Positions 1 through 10,917 are shown, counted from the stretch's first letter. The stretch is 64,000 nt of DNA from Gemmatimonadota bacterium (GCA_041390125.1 JAWKQN010000011.1:124001-188000); one strand, 5' to 3'. A program made the numbers and translations. The notes: generated by a model not told the origin, from the letters alone.

Positions 1-1113
1 GCCCTCGTAGACCTTGCAGAGCCCACGATAGGACGAGCGCCCCGTGCCCTTGGAGATGGACTTGGACACGATGGAGGACGTGGTGTGGGGCGCCGCGTGC
101 ACGATCTTCCCGCCCGTGTCCTGATGCTGTCCGTTGCCTGCGTAGGCGATGGAAAGGATGGAGCCGTGGGCCCCTTCCCCGACCAGGTAGCAGGACGGGT
201 ACTTCATGGTGACCTTCGAGCCCAGGTTGCCGTCCAACCACTCCATGGTCCCGTGCTCGTGCACCAGCGCGCGCTGGGTCACGAGGTTGTACATGTTGTT
301 GGACCAGTTCTGGATGGTCGTGTAGCGGAAGTGCGCGCCCGGCATCACCACGATCTCGATGACGCCCGAGTGGAAGGAGTCGGTGGAATAGACCGGGGCC
401 GTGCATCCTTCGATGTAGTGCGCGCGGGCACCCTCTTCCACGATGATGAGCGTGCGCTCGAACTGCCCCATCTGCTCCTGGTTGACGCGGAAATACGCCT
501 GGAGCGGCGTCTCGAGCTGGACGCCCTTGGGGATGTACACGAACGAGCCGCCGGACCACACCGCCGAGTTCATGGCCGCGAACTTGTTGTCCGCGGGCGG
601 AACCACCGTGGCGAAGTACTTCCGGAAGAGCTCGGGGTGGTTCTTCAGCCCGTCCTCGATGGAGTCGAAGATCACGCCCTGACGGGTCCACTCCTCCTTG
701 AGGGAGTGGTAGACCATCTCCGATTCGTACTGGGCGCCCACGCCCGCCAGGATGTTCCGCTCGGCCTCGGGGATCCCGAGCTTCTCGAACGTATCCTTGA
801 TGGACTGCGGCACGTCGTCCCAGGAGCGCTCCATCTTCTCCTGGGGGCGCACGTAGAAGTAGATCTGGTCCAGGACCCGCTCGAGGTTGGACAGATCCGC
901 GCCCCACTCCGGCATCGGCTTGGCGTTGTAGATCTCGAGCGCCTTCAGGCGGAACTCGAGCATCCACTCCGGTTCGCCCTTCTGCGCCGAGATCTCCCGC
1001 ACGATCTTCTCGTTCAGCCCCCGATCGGAGCGGAAGAGCGGTTCGTCCTCGGTGATGAAGTGGTACTTGTATTCGTCGAGTTGCAGTCCCTCGACCAGTT
1101 GATTCTCAGGCAT
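1..1113 (-). CDS. sufB: Fe-S cluster assembly protein SufB (3' end cut by window edge)
   Basis: Scaffold subunit of the cytosolic SufBCD complex, which builds Fe-S clusters and passes them to apo-enzymes. The 371 visible residues include the conserved SufB core: a W-S-G-G-S-F-V-Y-I-P segment, the G-C-T-A-P cysteine motif and the beta-helix region around N-L-V-T-Q-R. SufD lacks this set, so SufB is preferred. The family is about 470-480 residues, so roughly the last 100 are outside the window. The ATG at 1113 is preceded by GGAGAG at good spacing. It lies 24 bases after the sufC stop and is probably co-transcribed. The order C then B is less usual than B-C-D. Confidence 0.96.
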   Translation of the reverse strand, partial: MPENQLVEGLQLDEYKYHFITEDEPLFRSDRGLNEKIVREISAQKGEPEWMLEFRLKALEIYNAKPMPEWGADLSNLERVLDQIYFYVRPQEKMERSWDDVPQSIKDTFEKLGIPEAERNILAGVGAQYESEMVYHSLKEEWTRQGVIFDSIEDGLKNHPELFRKYFATVVPPADNKFAAMNSAVWSGGSFVYIPKGVQLETPLQAYFRVNQEQMGQFERTLIIVEEGARAHYIEGCTAPVYSTDSFHSGVIEIVVMPGAHFRYTTIQNWSNNMYNLVTQRALVHEHGTMEWLDGNLGSKVTMKYPSCYLVGEGAHGSILSIAYAGNGQHQDTGGKIVHAAPHTTSSIVSKSISKGTGRSSYRGLCKVYEG

Positions 1114-1137
1114 GTCGTCTCTCCGTGAGGCGGCGGA

Positions 1138-1911
<774 letters not shown>

Positions 1912-1996
1912 CGGCCCGTTGCGTTTCGTGTGTGCTTCGAAGGGGTCCGCCCGGAGACGGAGACGAAAGCAGCGGCCGCTGGGGGCCGCTGTTAAC

Positions 1997-2048
1997 AAGA
2001 ATGATTCTTAGTTTCGGTATGGTACCCCGGGACCGGCGGTAGGGTCAA
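1997..2048 (-). promoter_or_regulatory. suf promoter with palindromic operator candidate
   Basis: Reading leftward, TTGACC (2048-2043), an 18-base spacer and TACCAT (2024-2019) form a plausible sigma-70 promoter about 110 bases ahead of sufC. Just downstream lies AAGAATGATTCTT (1997-2009), a perfect 6-1-6 inverted repeat and a conspicuous AT-rich island in very GC-rich DNA. The AAT-N-ATT centre resembles the core of Fur-family boxes. Position at the start of the transcript would suit a repressor. The regulator's identity is inference; an Rrf2-type (IscR/SufR) protein is an alternative. Confidence 0.45.
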
Positions 2049-2123
2049 GGCGGAGAACCCCTGTCAAAGGTCGCATCCCGGCCGGATGGCGCCCCCCTCC
2101 GCCGCCGGCCATGTTGCCCGTCC

Positions 2124-2993
2124 ATGACGGTGGAGACGGGAGACCCCGGTCCTGCGCCGCCAGCCACCCGGCCCTGGCCGGAGCCGGTCTGGGTGGTGCT
2201 CGGCGGCGGAGGCATCCGCGGGGTGGCGCACGCGGGGGCCTGGCAGGCCCTCCGCGAAGCGGAAGTGCCGGTCGCCGGCATCGTGGGCACGAGCATCGGA
2301 GCCCTCGTGGGCGCGGCCATCGCCAGCGGGATGGAGTGGCGCCGCCTGGTCCGGATGGGCCTGTCGCTCAAGAAGGAGGACATCGTCCGCCTCAATCGCG
2401 GGGTCGTCTGGGTCAACGGGATCCGCGAGCCCTCGGTGTTCCGGGGCGACCTGCTCCGCCGCTACACGGAAGCCGCCCTGCCGGGCGTCACGTGGGAGGC
2501 CCTGACCCTCCCCCTGCAGGTCAACGCCGTGGACCTGGGCACCGGCCGCACCGAATGGTTCGGGGTGGGCGCGCGGACGGACGTCAGCCTGCACGAGGCC
2601 TGCTACGCGTCGGCCGCGCTCCCGGTCCTGTTCCCGCCCGCCCGCCTGGGCGACCGCTGGTTCGTCGACGGCGGGGCCGGGGACGCGCTTCCCCTGGAGC
2701 GGGCCCGCGAGCTGGGGGCTGCGACCATCGTCGCGATCGACGTCGGATCCGGCCCGGAGGCGGATGCGACGAAGACCGTCGAGGACGGGATCGTGGCCAT
2801 CCACGACCGGGTCTTCGCCATCATGTCCGGACGGCGTCGCCTCGAACAGGCGGCCCGGTGGCAGGGGCCACCGGAGCTCGTCTACGTCCGCCCCGACGTG
2901 GACGGCCACTCCGCCTTCGCCTTCGACCAGGTGAAGTACTTCCTGGAGGAGGGCTACCGGGCCACCCGGCAGGCGCTGGCGGCCCGCCGCTGA
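2124..2993 (+). CDS. Patatin-like phospholipase (NTE/RssA family)
   Basis: Predicted serine lipase/acyl hydrolase acting on membrane phospholipids or lysophospholipids. The 289-residue product carries the patatin elements: the oxyanion-hole motif GGGGIRG (27-33), the nucleophile elbow GTSIG with Ser57, and the catalytic Asp in VDGG (Asp182). There is no signal peptide or beta-barrel domain, so it is probably cytosolic or peripheral, like RssA/YchK. It stands alone: suf genes are divergent on the left and the efflux operon begins about 150 bases downstream. The true substrate cannot be told from the sequence. Confidence 0.9.
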   Translation: MTVETGDPGPAPPATRPWPEPVWVVLGGGGIRGVAHAGAWQALREAEVPVAGIVGTSIGALVGAAIASGMEWRRLVRMGLSLKKEDIVRLNRGVVWVNGIREPSVFRGDLLRRYTEAALPGVTWEALTLPLQVNAVDLGTGRTEWFGVGARTDVSLHEACYASAALPVLFPPARLGDRWFVDGGAGDALPLERARELGAATIVAIDVGSGPEADATKTVEDGIVAIHDRVFAIMSGRRRLEQAARWQGPPELVYVRPDVDGHSAFAFDQVKYFLEEGYRATRQALAARR

Positions 2994-3140
2994 GGCGGGC
3001 AGGTCTTCGACTGCGGGTCCAGACATCGCGTCCGCCGGGCCTCGGCCTACGCTAACGCTCGACCCCCGTCGGCTGTCCTCTCCTGACTCGCATGCAGGCC
3101 CGGCCGCCCCCCGCAGCCGGACACGAATCGGAGCGGCACG

Positions 3141-4445
3141 ATGCGGAGCTTCGCTGGGCGGATGTGCAGGGGCGGCGTGGTGGTGGTCCTCGCCTGCGGA
3201 GGAGGCGTCCGGCCGCTGGCCGCGCAGGAGCCCGTCACGGTCACGCTGGACGAGGCGATCGAACGGGCGCTGGAGGTCGCGCCGGCCATGCTCGACGCCG
3301 AATCGGGTCGGGCGGTCGCCGGCGCCACCCAGCTGACGACCCGGGGCGCCTGGCTCCCCGCGCTGTCGTTGGGGGGCACGTTCGCCAACTCCAGCAACGA
3401 GCGCTTCGATCAAGCCACCGGGCAGCTCGTCTCCCAGAACTACAGCGCCCAGGCCCAGGGAAGCGTCCAGCTCTTCACCGGTGGCCGCCGCTTCGCCCAG
3501 GGTCGGGCCGCCAGCGCGGGCGTGCGGTCCGCGGACGCCGACCTGAGGGCCCAGCGCTTCGCCACCATCCTGGCCACCACCCAGGCCTACTACGACGCCG
3601 CCGCCGCGCAGGATCTGCTGCGCGCCGCCGAGCAGCGCCTCGGTCGGGCCGAACAGCAGCTGGACTTCGCCCAGACGCGCCTGGAGGTGGGTACCGCCAC
3701 GCGGTCGGATGCCCTGCGCGCCGAGCTGGAGCGGGGCAACGCCCAGCTGGCCGTGCTGGAGGCCAACGCGGGCCTGCGCACCGCCGCCCTTCAGCTCGGG
3801 CGCCGTGTGGGGGTGGAGGGCGAGGTGCGCCCCGCCGACGACGCGCTCCCGGACCGGGCCCCCGAGCTGCCCGCCACCGAGACCCTCGTGGCCCGGGCGC
3901 TCTCCTCGTCCCCCTCCGTGGTGGCTGCCGAAGCGGACCTGCAGAGCCGGCACGCCGAACGCCTGGCCAGCTACACCGGCTATCTGCCCACGGCGCAGCT
4001 CGCCGGCGGCTACGACTGGTTCGCCTTCGATTTCCCACCGAGCCAGCGCAGCTGGAACATGCGTCTGACCGTGTCGCTGCCGATCCTGAACGGGTTCCAG
4101 CGGGAAGCGGCGCTGCAGCGCACCGCCGCCGCCGAGCGGGCGGCAGCGGGGCGGGCGCAGGACGCGCGCATCGCCGCACGCGCGGACGTGGAGGCCGCGG
4201 TGCTCACCATCGAATCGGCCGGGCAACGTGTGCAGATCGCCGACCGATCGGTGGAGCTGGCGGAGGAGGACCTCCGCGTGCAGGAGGAACGGTATCAGAT
4301 CGGGGCGGCCACCATCCTCGACCTGCAGACCTCGCAGGTGACCCTGGCCGACGCGGAGAACGCGCGGGTCCTGGCGCGGCAGGCGCTGGGCACTGCGGTG
4401 GCTCGGCTGGAAGCCATTCTCGGACAACGGATCGGAGCTCGCTGA
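3141..4445 (+). CDS. TolC-family outer-membrane efflux protein
   Basis: Outer-membrane channel of a tripartite efflux pump. The 434-residue product has a signal peptide ending in L-A-A|Q and then the paired long-helix organisation of TolC: a repeat beginning T-L-D-E-A-I-E-R-A-L near the N-terminus, long Ala/Gln/Arg-rich coiled segments, and a second repeat with V-T-L-A-D-A-E-N-A near the C-terminus. The ATG at 3141 follows GGAG. It is first in a three-gene operon with a membrane-fusion lipoprotein and an RND pump, so it should form their exit duct. Exported compound unknown. Confidence 0.93.
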   Translation: MRSFAGRMCRGGVVVVLACGGGVRPLAAQEPVTVTLDEAIERALEVAPAMLDAESGRAVAGATQLTTRGAWLPALSLGGTFANSSNERFDQATGQLVSQNYSAQAQGSVQLFTGGRRFAQGRAASAGVRSADADLRAQRFATILATTQAYYDAAAAQDLLRAAEQRLGRAEQQLDFAQTRLEVGTATRSDALRAELERGNAQLAVLEANAGLRTAALQLGRRVGVEGEVRPADDALPDRAPELPATETLVARALSSSPSVVAAEADLQSRHAERLASYTGYLPTAQLAGGYDWFAFDFPPSQRSWNMRLTVSLPILNGFQREAALQRTAAAERAAAGRAQDARIAARADVEAAVLTIESAGQRVQIADRSVELAEEDLRVQEERYQIGAATILDLQTSQVTLADAENARVLARQALGTAVARLEAILGQRIGAR

Positions 4446-4454
4446 CACGTGCTC

Positions 4455-5591
4455 ATGCGTCGACGTGCAGGGATCGGCCTTCTGGGTGTCGCTCTGGCCC
4501 TGGCGGCCTGTGGCGGTGGAGACGGCGAGAGCGCCCAGGCGGCGCCTCCCCAGGGCGGCGGTGGCCGACCGGGCGGAGGACCTCGCGGGCCGGGGGGCCC
4601 CACGCCGGTGGAGGTCGTCCCCGTCGAGCGCGGTTCCATCGCGCAGTCCGTGACCGTTTCCGGCGTGGTGGAGCCGATCCGCACGGTGGGCGTGAACAGC
4701 CTGCTGAGCGGGGCGGTCCTGTCCATCCACGCCGAGGAAGGGGCTGTCGTGGCGGAGGGCGCGGTGCTCGCCCGCATGGACGACCGTGAGCTGCAGGCCC
4801 AGCTGGCCGCGGCCGAAGCGTCCTTCCAGGTCGCGGAGGCGGCCTGGCAGCGCTCGGAGCGGCTGCGGGAGCGGCAGGTCATCACGCTCCCCGAGTACGA
4901 GCGGGACCGCACGGCCTACGCAGCCGCGACCGCGCAGCTCGAGCAGGTGCGCACCCGTATCGGCTACGCCACGGTCCAGGCGCCCATCCGCGGCGTGGTG
5001 ACCGAGAAGCGCGTCGAGGCGGGGGACATCGTCGCGCCGCAGACGCGGCTGTTCACACTGGCCGACCTGTCCACGATCGTGGTGCGCGTCGGCGTGTCCG
5101 AGCTGGACGTGGTGGAGCTCGGGGTCGGGGACCCGGTCTCCGTCGGGCTCGACGCGTTCGCCGGCCGCGAGCTCTCCGGTCGCATCCGCCGCATCTTCCC
5201 GAGCGCCGATCCCACCACGCGGCTCGTGCCGGTGGAGGTGGCGTTCGAGGGCGAGGCGGCCCGCCTGGCTCGTCCGGGCTTCCTGGCCCGCACCACGTTC
5301 GCGCTGGCCGGCCACGACGGTGTGCTGCTCGTTCCGGCTTCGGCCATCGTGGGCGGGACGGGATCCTCCTCGGTGTTCGTGATCGAGGACGGTCGGGCGG
5401 TCCGGCGTACGGTCACGACCGGTCTGACGTCCCTGGGCCGGGTGGAGGTGGTGGACGGATTGACCGGCGCGGAGCAGGTCGTGACGGCCGGCAACAACCA
5501 GCTGCGGGACGGCGCGCAGGTGCGGGTGATGCCCGCGGGCGGCGAGGAAGGACCGATGCCCGGAGACACGAGCGCCAGGAGCGGATCATGA
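4455..5591 (+). CDS. RND efflux periplasmic adaptor (membrane-fusion lipoprotein)
   Basis: Links the inner-membrane RND pump to the TolC channel. The 378-residue product starts with a lipoprotein signal (L-A-L-A-A|C, Cys19), then a Gly/Pro-rich linker, the barrel-sandwich (lipoyl-like) halves flanking a short alpha hairpin, and the beta-barrel and membrane-proximal domains typical of HlyD/AcrA proteins. ATG 4455 is preferred to an upstream GTG (4449) because it puts the Arg-rich n-region first. Its stop overlaps the next gene by four bases (ATGA), indicating translational coupling with the pump gene. Confidence 0.93.
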   Translation: MRRRAGIGLLGVALALAACGGGDGESAQAAPPQGGGGRPGGGPRGPGGPTPVEVVPVERGSIAQSVTVSGVVEPIRTVGVNSLLSGAVLSIHAEEGAVVAEGAVLARMDDRELQAQLAAAEASFQVAEAAWQRSERLRERQVITLPEYERDRTAYAAATAQLEQVRTRIGYATVQAPIRGVVTEKRVEAGDIVAPQTRLFTLADLSTIVVRVGVSELDVVELGVGDPVSVGLDAFAGRELSGRIRRIFPSADPTTRLVPVEVAFEGEAARLARPGFLARTTFALAGHDGVLLVPASAIVGGTGSSSVFVIEDGRAVRRTVTTGLTSLGRVEVVDGLTGAEQVVTAGNNQLRDGAQVRVMPAGGEEGPMPGDTSARSGS

Positions 5592-8500
5592 AGTCCACCC
5601 GACGCGGGCTCCCCAGCCTCTCCATCCACCGGCCCGTCGGCACCGTCATGCTGACGTCGGTGGTCATCGTGCTGGGGCTCTTCTTCCTGTCCGGTCTGCC
5701 GCTCGACCTGCTGCCCACCATCGTCTATCCGCAGGTGCGGGCGTCGGTGAACAACCGCGGCGTGGAGCCGCAGGTGCTCGAGGAGACGGTCGCCAAGCAG
5801 CTCGAAGCGGCGCTGTCGACCACCGAGGATCTCGTGCGCATGGAGACCGAGGTGCAGGAGGGACGCGTCAGCGTCAGCCTGAACTTCGCGTACGGGACCG
5901 ACATGGACTTTGCGCTCCAGGACGCGTCGAAGAACCTGGACCGGGCGCGCTCCACCATGCCGGAGGAAGCCGACCCGCCGACCATCTTCAAGTTCGACCC
6001 ATCCCAGGCGCCGGTCTTCGAAGCGGCCTTCTCCTCGCAGACGCGGGATCTGATCTCGCTGCGCGATTGGGTCGAGTTCCGCCTGCAGCCGCAACTGCTG
6101 ACCATCCAGGGCGTGGCGTCCGTCGACATCTCGGGCGGGCTGGTGCGCGAGATCCAGGTGGTGTTGGACCAGGAGCGGCTGCGCTCCTACGGCCTCACCG
6201 TCTCCCAGGTGATCGAAGCCGTGCGCGCCGCCAACCAGGACGTGGCCGCCGGACGGGTCTCCTCGCCCACCCGGGAGATCGTCGGCAAGACCACCGGCAA
6301 GTTCCGGACGGTCGAGGACGTGCGGGGCGTGCTGCTTCCGACCGGCACCCGGCGCATCCCGCTGTCGGAGGTGGCACAGGTCTCCGACACCCACCGCGAG
6401 CAGCGCCTGTGGGCCCGTCTGAACGGTGTGCCGGCCGTGAAGATCTCCGTCCGCAAGCAGCCCAACGCCAATACGGTGGCCGTGGCGGAGCAGGTGGAGG
6501 CCCGCCTGCAGGACCTGCGGGCGTCCGGCTTCATGCCGGCCGACATCGACCGTCAGACCATCCAGAACCAGGCCACGTTCATCCGCAACTCGGTCAACTC
6601 CGTGCGCAGCGCCGCGCTCGGTGGAGCGGGGCTGGCGATGGTCGTGGTGTTCCTCTTCCTGGGCTCGCTGCGCAAGACGTTCATCATCGGGTTGTCCATC
6701 CCCATCGCCGTGCTGGCGACGTTCATGATGATGGGCATGGGCAAGCTGACCCTGAACATCATGAGCCTGGGCGGGCTGGCGCTCGGTGTCGGGCTGTTGA
6801 TCGACAATTCGATCGTGATGCTCGAGAACATCTTCCGTCGCAAGGAAGACGCGCACGAGGATCCGGAGACGGCCGCCCACGTGGGCGCGGCCGAGGTGCA
6901 GAGCGCCGTGGTGGCGTCGACGGCCACCAATCTCGCGGCCGTCGTGCCGTTCCTGCTCATCAGCGGTCTGGCCGCGCTCATCTTCCGCGAGCTGATCCTC
7001 ACCATCTCCTTCGCCATCCTGGCGTCACTGGCCGTGGCGCTCACGGTGGTCCCCATGCTGGCCGCGCAGCTGTCCCGCATCCGCTTCAGCAGCGGGCTGC
7101 AGTCGTGGCGCGCGCTGCGGGCCTTCGACGGCTTCATCGGGACGCTGCGCGCCCTCTACCGCCGGATCGCCACTCCGGTCGTGCTGCGCGGCCGCTGGGT
7201 GGTGCTCGGTGTGGCGTTGGTGGCCCTGACGGGGTCGGTCCTGCTGGTGCGTGACCTGGGCAGTGAGTTCCTCCCCCAGGTGGACGACGGCAACGTCAAC
7301 GTGATGGTCTCCCTGCCGCCCGGCTCGGCCGCCGAGGAGACGAACCGGATCGTGCAGGACGTCGAGGCCATGATCGGCGAGATGCCCTACGTGCAGGCCG
7401 TGTTCGCCACGGCCGGCGGGATGCTCTTCGGTGCCTCCACGAACGAGTCGGCCGGCCGCGGCTCCATCAACGTGGTGCTGGCTCCCAGCACCGAGCGTGA
7501 CGTGACCGCCGAGGCGTGGGTGCAGACGCTCCAGCGTCAGATCAACGCGCGCGGATTCCCCGGTGCGCGTGTCTTCGTACGGCCCCCGTCCATCCGCGGT
7601 CTGCGCACCAACTCGGCGGGCTCGCCCATCGCGCTCAGCGTGCAGGGGGACGACCTGCTCGAGCTGCAGCGGATTTCCGAGGACATCCTGGCGCTCACGC
7701 GCGGCGTGCCCGGTCTGGAGAACCTGCAGCCCTCCACCGACGAGGCCAGCCCTCAGCTCTCCGTGGAGCTGGATCGCGAGCGGGCGGGCTACCTCGGGCT
7801 CAGCGTCGCGGCGGTCGGGCAGACGCTCCGCACGGCGCTGGACGGCACCGTAGCCACGCGCTTCACGGCCGGAAACCAGGAGTACGACCTGCGCGTGATG
7901 TTCCCGCGCGAGCGCTTCCGGAGCCCGGAGGACATCGAGTCCATCGCGCTGTTCCCGGGGCAGACCGGCGGTGCGCCGATCTACCTGCGGGACGTGGCCC
8001 GCGTGCGCACGATCCTCGGGCCCACCACCATCCGGCGCGAGAACCAGAACCGGCAGCTGCAGCTGACCGGGGACGTCATCGCCGAGGTGGCGACGGTGGG
8101 GGAGGTCAACGACTCCATTCGCGTGCGTCTGGCCGGGATGTCCCTGCCGGACGGATACGGCGTGATCTTCGGCGGGGAGGAGGAGGCCATCCGGGAGAGC
8201 AACCAGCAGATGACGATCGTGGTGCTGCTGGCCGTCTTCCTGGTGTTCGTGGTGATGGCCGTGCAGTACGAGAGCTTCGTCAACCCGTTCGTGATCCTGC
8301 TGGCCATGCCGCTGTCGCTGATCGGCGTGTGCGTCCTGCTCTTCCTCACCGGGACGCCGCTCAGCGCACCGGTGCTGCTCGGGGTGATCCTCCTGGCCGG
8401 CATCGTGGTCAACAACGCCATCCTGCTGGTCGAATACATCGAACAGGGGCGGAAGGAACGGGGTCTGTCCCGTGAGGAGGCGGTCATCGAGGCCGGCGCC

Positions 8501-8795
8501 GTGCGCCTGCGTCCGATCCTCATGACCACGCTGACGACCCTGTTCGGGATGTTGCCGCTGGCGCTCGGCATCGGGCAGGGCTCGGAGCTTGATGCAGCCG
8601 CTGGCCATCGCGGTCGTGGGCGGCCTGGGCATCTCGACCTTGCTCACCCTGTTCGTCGTGCCCAGCGCCTACCTGATCTTCAACACGTCGGCGGAGCGCG
8701 TCGGGGCTTTCATGACCGGTCGGTCGGCCGCCGCGGAGCGGGCCGCCGCCGAACGCGAAGTGGGCGCGCGCGCTCCGACGCCGGTCGGACCCTGA
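5588..8795 (+). CDS. RND efflux pump, AcrB/HAE1-like (frameshift near 8590)
   Basis: Inner-membrane proton-driven exporter. The reading frame gives the usual RND fold: 12 membrane segments and two large periplasmic loops. The TM4 relay motif is L-I-D-N-S-I-V (Asp406, with Asn where AcrB has a second Asp) and TM10 has V-N-N-A-I-L where AcrB has a Lys, so the proton relay is of the single-Asp type. At 8588-8591 the sequence reads ctt-g where homologues need ctg-atg. One extra T shifts the frame: after '...G-Q-G-S-E-L' the expected 'M-Q-P-L-A-I-A-V-V-G-G' and last helices continue in the +1 frame to 8795. Without correction the frame runs into the opposing dacB gene and ends at 8860 with a nonsense tail lacking TM12. 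Confidence 0.9.
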
Positions 8796-8812
8796 GCGGG
8801 CCGAAACACCGG

Positions 8813-8838
8813 GCTGGCGCGGCTACCAGCGCGCCAGC
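8813..8838. terminator. Hairpin between convergent efflux and dacB genes
   Basis: Perfect 9-base arms GCTGGCGCG and CGCGCCAGC separated by eight bases lie at the junction of the convergent efflux operon and dacB, overlapping the last dacB codons. No T-run follows on either strand, so it may act as a bidirectional stall or 3'-end-protecting structure rather than a classical intrinsic terminator. Confidence 0.4.
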
Positions 8839-10519
8839 TCGACCACCAGCGCGTCGATGACGTCCCGAACGGCTCTGCCGTCCAGGCCGGAGGCATTGGT
8901 GAGGATGCTGAAGACCAGCTCCCGCCCGTTGTCCCGCACCAGGTAGCCCGACAGCGAGTTGGTGTGGGTCAGGCTCCCGGTCTTGGCGAACACCCGCCCG
9001 CCCAGGCTACCCAGGCGACCGGACAGCGTCGTGCCCGCCTCACCCGGCTCGGCCAGGGCCCTCCGGAACCGCTCGCCCTCGGGTCGGATGCGGATCTGGG
9101 TGAGCACGTCCACGAGCGCCCGGGGCGTCGCGAGGTTGTACGCCGACAGGCCGGAGCCGTCCACGACGTCCACGTCGTAGGCCAGCACGTTGTAGGCTCG
9201 CCCCAGCTCCTCCGCGACGGCGTCGCCCGCCTGCTCCCAGCCCCCTGTTCCGGTCGAGCTCTGCGCGAGGGCGCGCGTGAGCTGGTCCATGATCCAGTTG
9301 TCGCTGGGACCCAGCGCCGCATCGAGGAGCTCCATGAGCGGCGGCGAGGTGAGCGTGGCCAGCCGGTGAGCGGCCGGGCACGAGGCGATCCGCCCCGCGG
9401 CGCAGCCGCCCGGCAGCTCCGCCTCGCGCTCCCACGCGAAGGCGAGGCCGCCATCGAACCGGATCCCGCGCTCCGTCAGCACCTGGTACAGCAGCTCGCC
9501 GGCCACCCGCACGGGGTCGCCCTGTGCGATCCGGAGCGTCCGTCGCCAGCGCGGAGGCACCCTTCCCGACAGGCGGATCCGACCGTTCTCGCCCAGCGGA
9601 CGGGAATGGACGATGGCCGTGTCGGTGGCGGCCGTACGCACGTCCAGCTCGAGCCGGCCCGACGCCAGCCGCGGCTCCGAGCGGACCGGGACCTCCGCGC
9701 CGACGGTGGACGGTGCGTCGAGCGTCAGCGCCACCTGGCCGCCGGCCACGACGAACGCGCCTCCCGAGGCGCCCCACGACCAGCCCAGGTCCTCCACCAT
9801 CCACGAGCCCGGCACGCTCGTCGAATCCCACGCGGCCACGTCGATCACGAGCGGTCCATCGAAGCGGCGCGCGCCGACGGCCAGCAGCGAGTCGGCGAGG
9901 CGATCGAACGGCGTGCGCCACGACGGGTGGAAGGCGTCGGAGAAGCTGGGATCGCCCGAGCCCACCACCACCAGCGCGCCGCGCACCGTGCCCCCGCTCA
10001 GCGGCCCGGTGGCGAACGCGGGTGTGCGGAAGCGGTGCTCCGGCCCCAGTGCGCTCAGCGCGGCCGCGCCGGCCAGCACCTTCATGTTGGAGGCCGGCGC
10101 GAACTTGTGGTGCGCGTTCAGGGACAGGAGCAGGTGGCCGTCGTGCAGATCCTTGGCGACGATGCCCCAGTGCATCTGGTCGAACGGAGGACGATCGATG
10201 ATCGCGGCCACCCGCTCGATCACCGCGGGGTCGCCCGAAGCGGCCGGCCGCGTCAGCGCGCTGCCTTCGGGCCGCTCCACCTCCAGCGGGACGAAGACCC
10301 CTTCCTCCGGTCGGCAGGCGCGGCCTCGCGCACCACGTAGACGGTGTCGCGTACCGTGTCCGGAGCCGGAAGCGCCGTCGCCACGGCCGCGCTGCCGTTC
10401 CCGCTGGCGGGGCGCGCGCGCTCGGGAGGCGGCGACCCGGGGGGCGCGGCGACGCCGGAGCAGCCCATCAGGACCAGGGCTGCCAGCGCGAAGAGCGGAC
10501 CGGTGCGGCGTGGACGCAT
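8823..10519 (-). CDS. dacB: D-alanyl-D-alanine carboxypeptidase/endopeptidase, PBP4 type (frameshift near 10315)
   Basis: Periplasmic low-molecular-weight class C penicillin-binding protein that trims or cleaves peptidoglycan cross-links. The active-site triad is visible: SNMK (SxxK; Ser and Lys at 10086-10079 region), S-G-L-S-A-Y-N (SxN) and F-A-K-T-G-S (KTG). The catalytic frame opens only at a GTG at 10280 and lacks a signal peptide. Just upstream in another frame (ATG 10519) is a lipoprotein signal (L-V-L-M-G|C) followed by a Pro/Ala linker. High-GC third positions switch between the two frames around 10311-10326, so I read one gene with a single-base indel there. The product would be an outer- or inner-membrane-anchored lipoprotein of about 560 residues. 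Confidence 0.85.
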
Positions 10520-10590
10520 GCGGGCGTGGGGTCGGTACGGACGAAGGATCGGGCGCGGCCGAGGCGTCGCCGGCGACCCGGCGTGCGGTT

Positions 10591-10917
10591 CTACGGGGTG
10601 GCGCGCTCGACCCGCACGGCCGTGCCGTAGCACAGCATCTCCGCCGCCCCGCGCGTCACCTCGGCCGACTGGAAGCGTACGCCCAGGACGGCGTTCGCGC
10701 CAAGAGCGCGCGCCTCGTCGACCATCCGGTCGACGGCTTCCTCCCGCGCCTCGGCGAGCACCTTGGTGTACTCGAAGAGCTCTCCGCCGGTGATGTTGCG
10801 CATGGTGGCGACGATGTCCTGACCGAGGTGGCGCGCCCGGATGCTCGCACCCCGCACGAGCCCCAGGACCTGGACGACGCGATGATCGGGGATGGCTTCG
10901 ATCGTCGCGAGGATCAT
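10591..10917 (-). CDS. YbjQ/UPF0145 (DUF74) family protein
   Basis: Small cytosolic pentamer-forming family of unknown biochemical role, sometimes labelled heavy-metal-binding. The 108-residue product matches the whole domain: N-terminal beta strand, V-L-G-L-V-R-G (18-23), N-I-T-G-G-E-L-F-E-Y-T-K (41-52), and A-L-G-A-N-A-V-L-G-V-R-F near 71-82. The ATG overlaps the stop of the anti-sigma gene (TCA/CAT at 10914-10917), which fixes the start and makes it the third gene of the sigma operon. A role in the stress response controlled by that sigma factor is inference. Confidence 0.9.
   Translation of the reverse strand: MILATIEAIPDHRVVQVLGLVRGASIRARHLGQDIVATMRNITGGELFEYTKVLAEAREEAVDRMVDEARALGANAVLGVRFQSAEVTRGAAEMLCYGTAVRVERATP

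Noticed and set aside
2064..5315. Very long open frame on the minus strand across the patatin and efflux genes, and similar long antisense frames at 14426-15703, 16266-19379, 21094-24972 and 44763-47636
   Set aside because: High GC content removes stop codons from other frames. Translations are Arg/His/Gly/Pro-rich without domain motifs, while the opposite strand encodes well-recognised proteins.
8596..8860. In-frame C-terminal tail of the RND pump to 8860
   Set aside because: Sequence after the frame break is Arg/Ala-rich and non-homologous and overlaps dacB; the +1 frame gives the conserved end at 8795.
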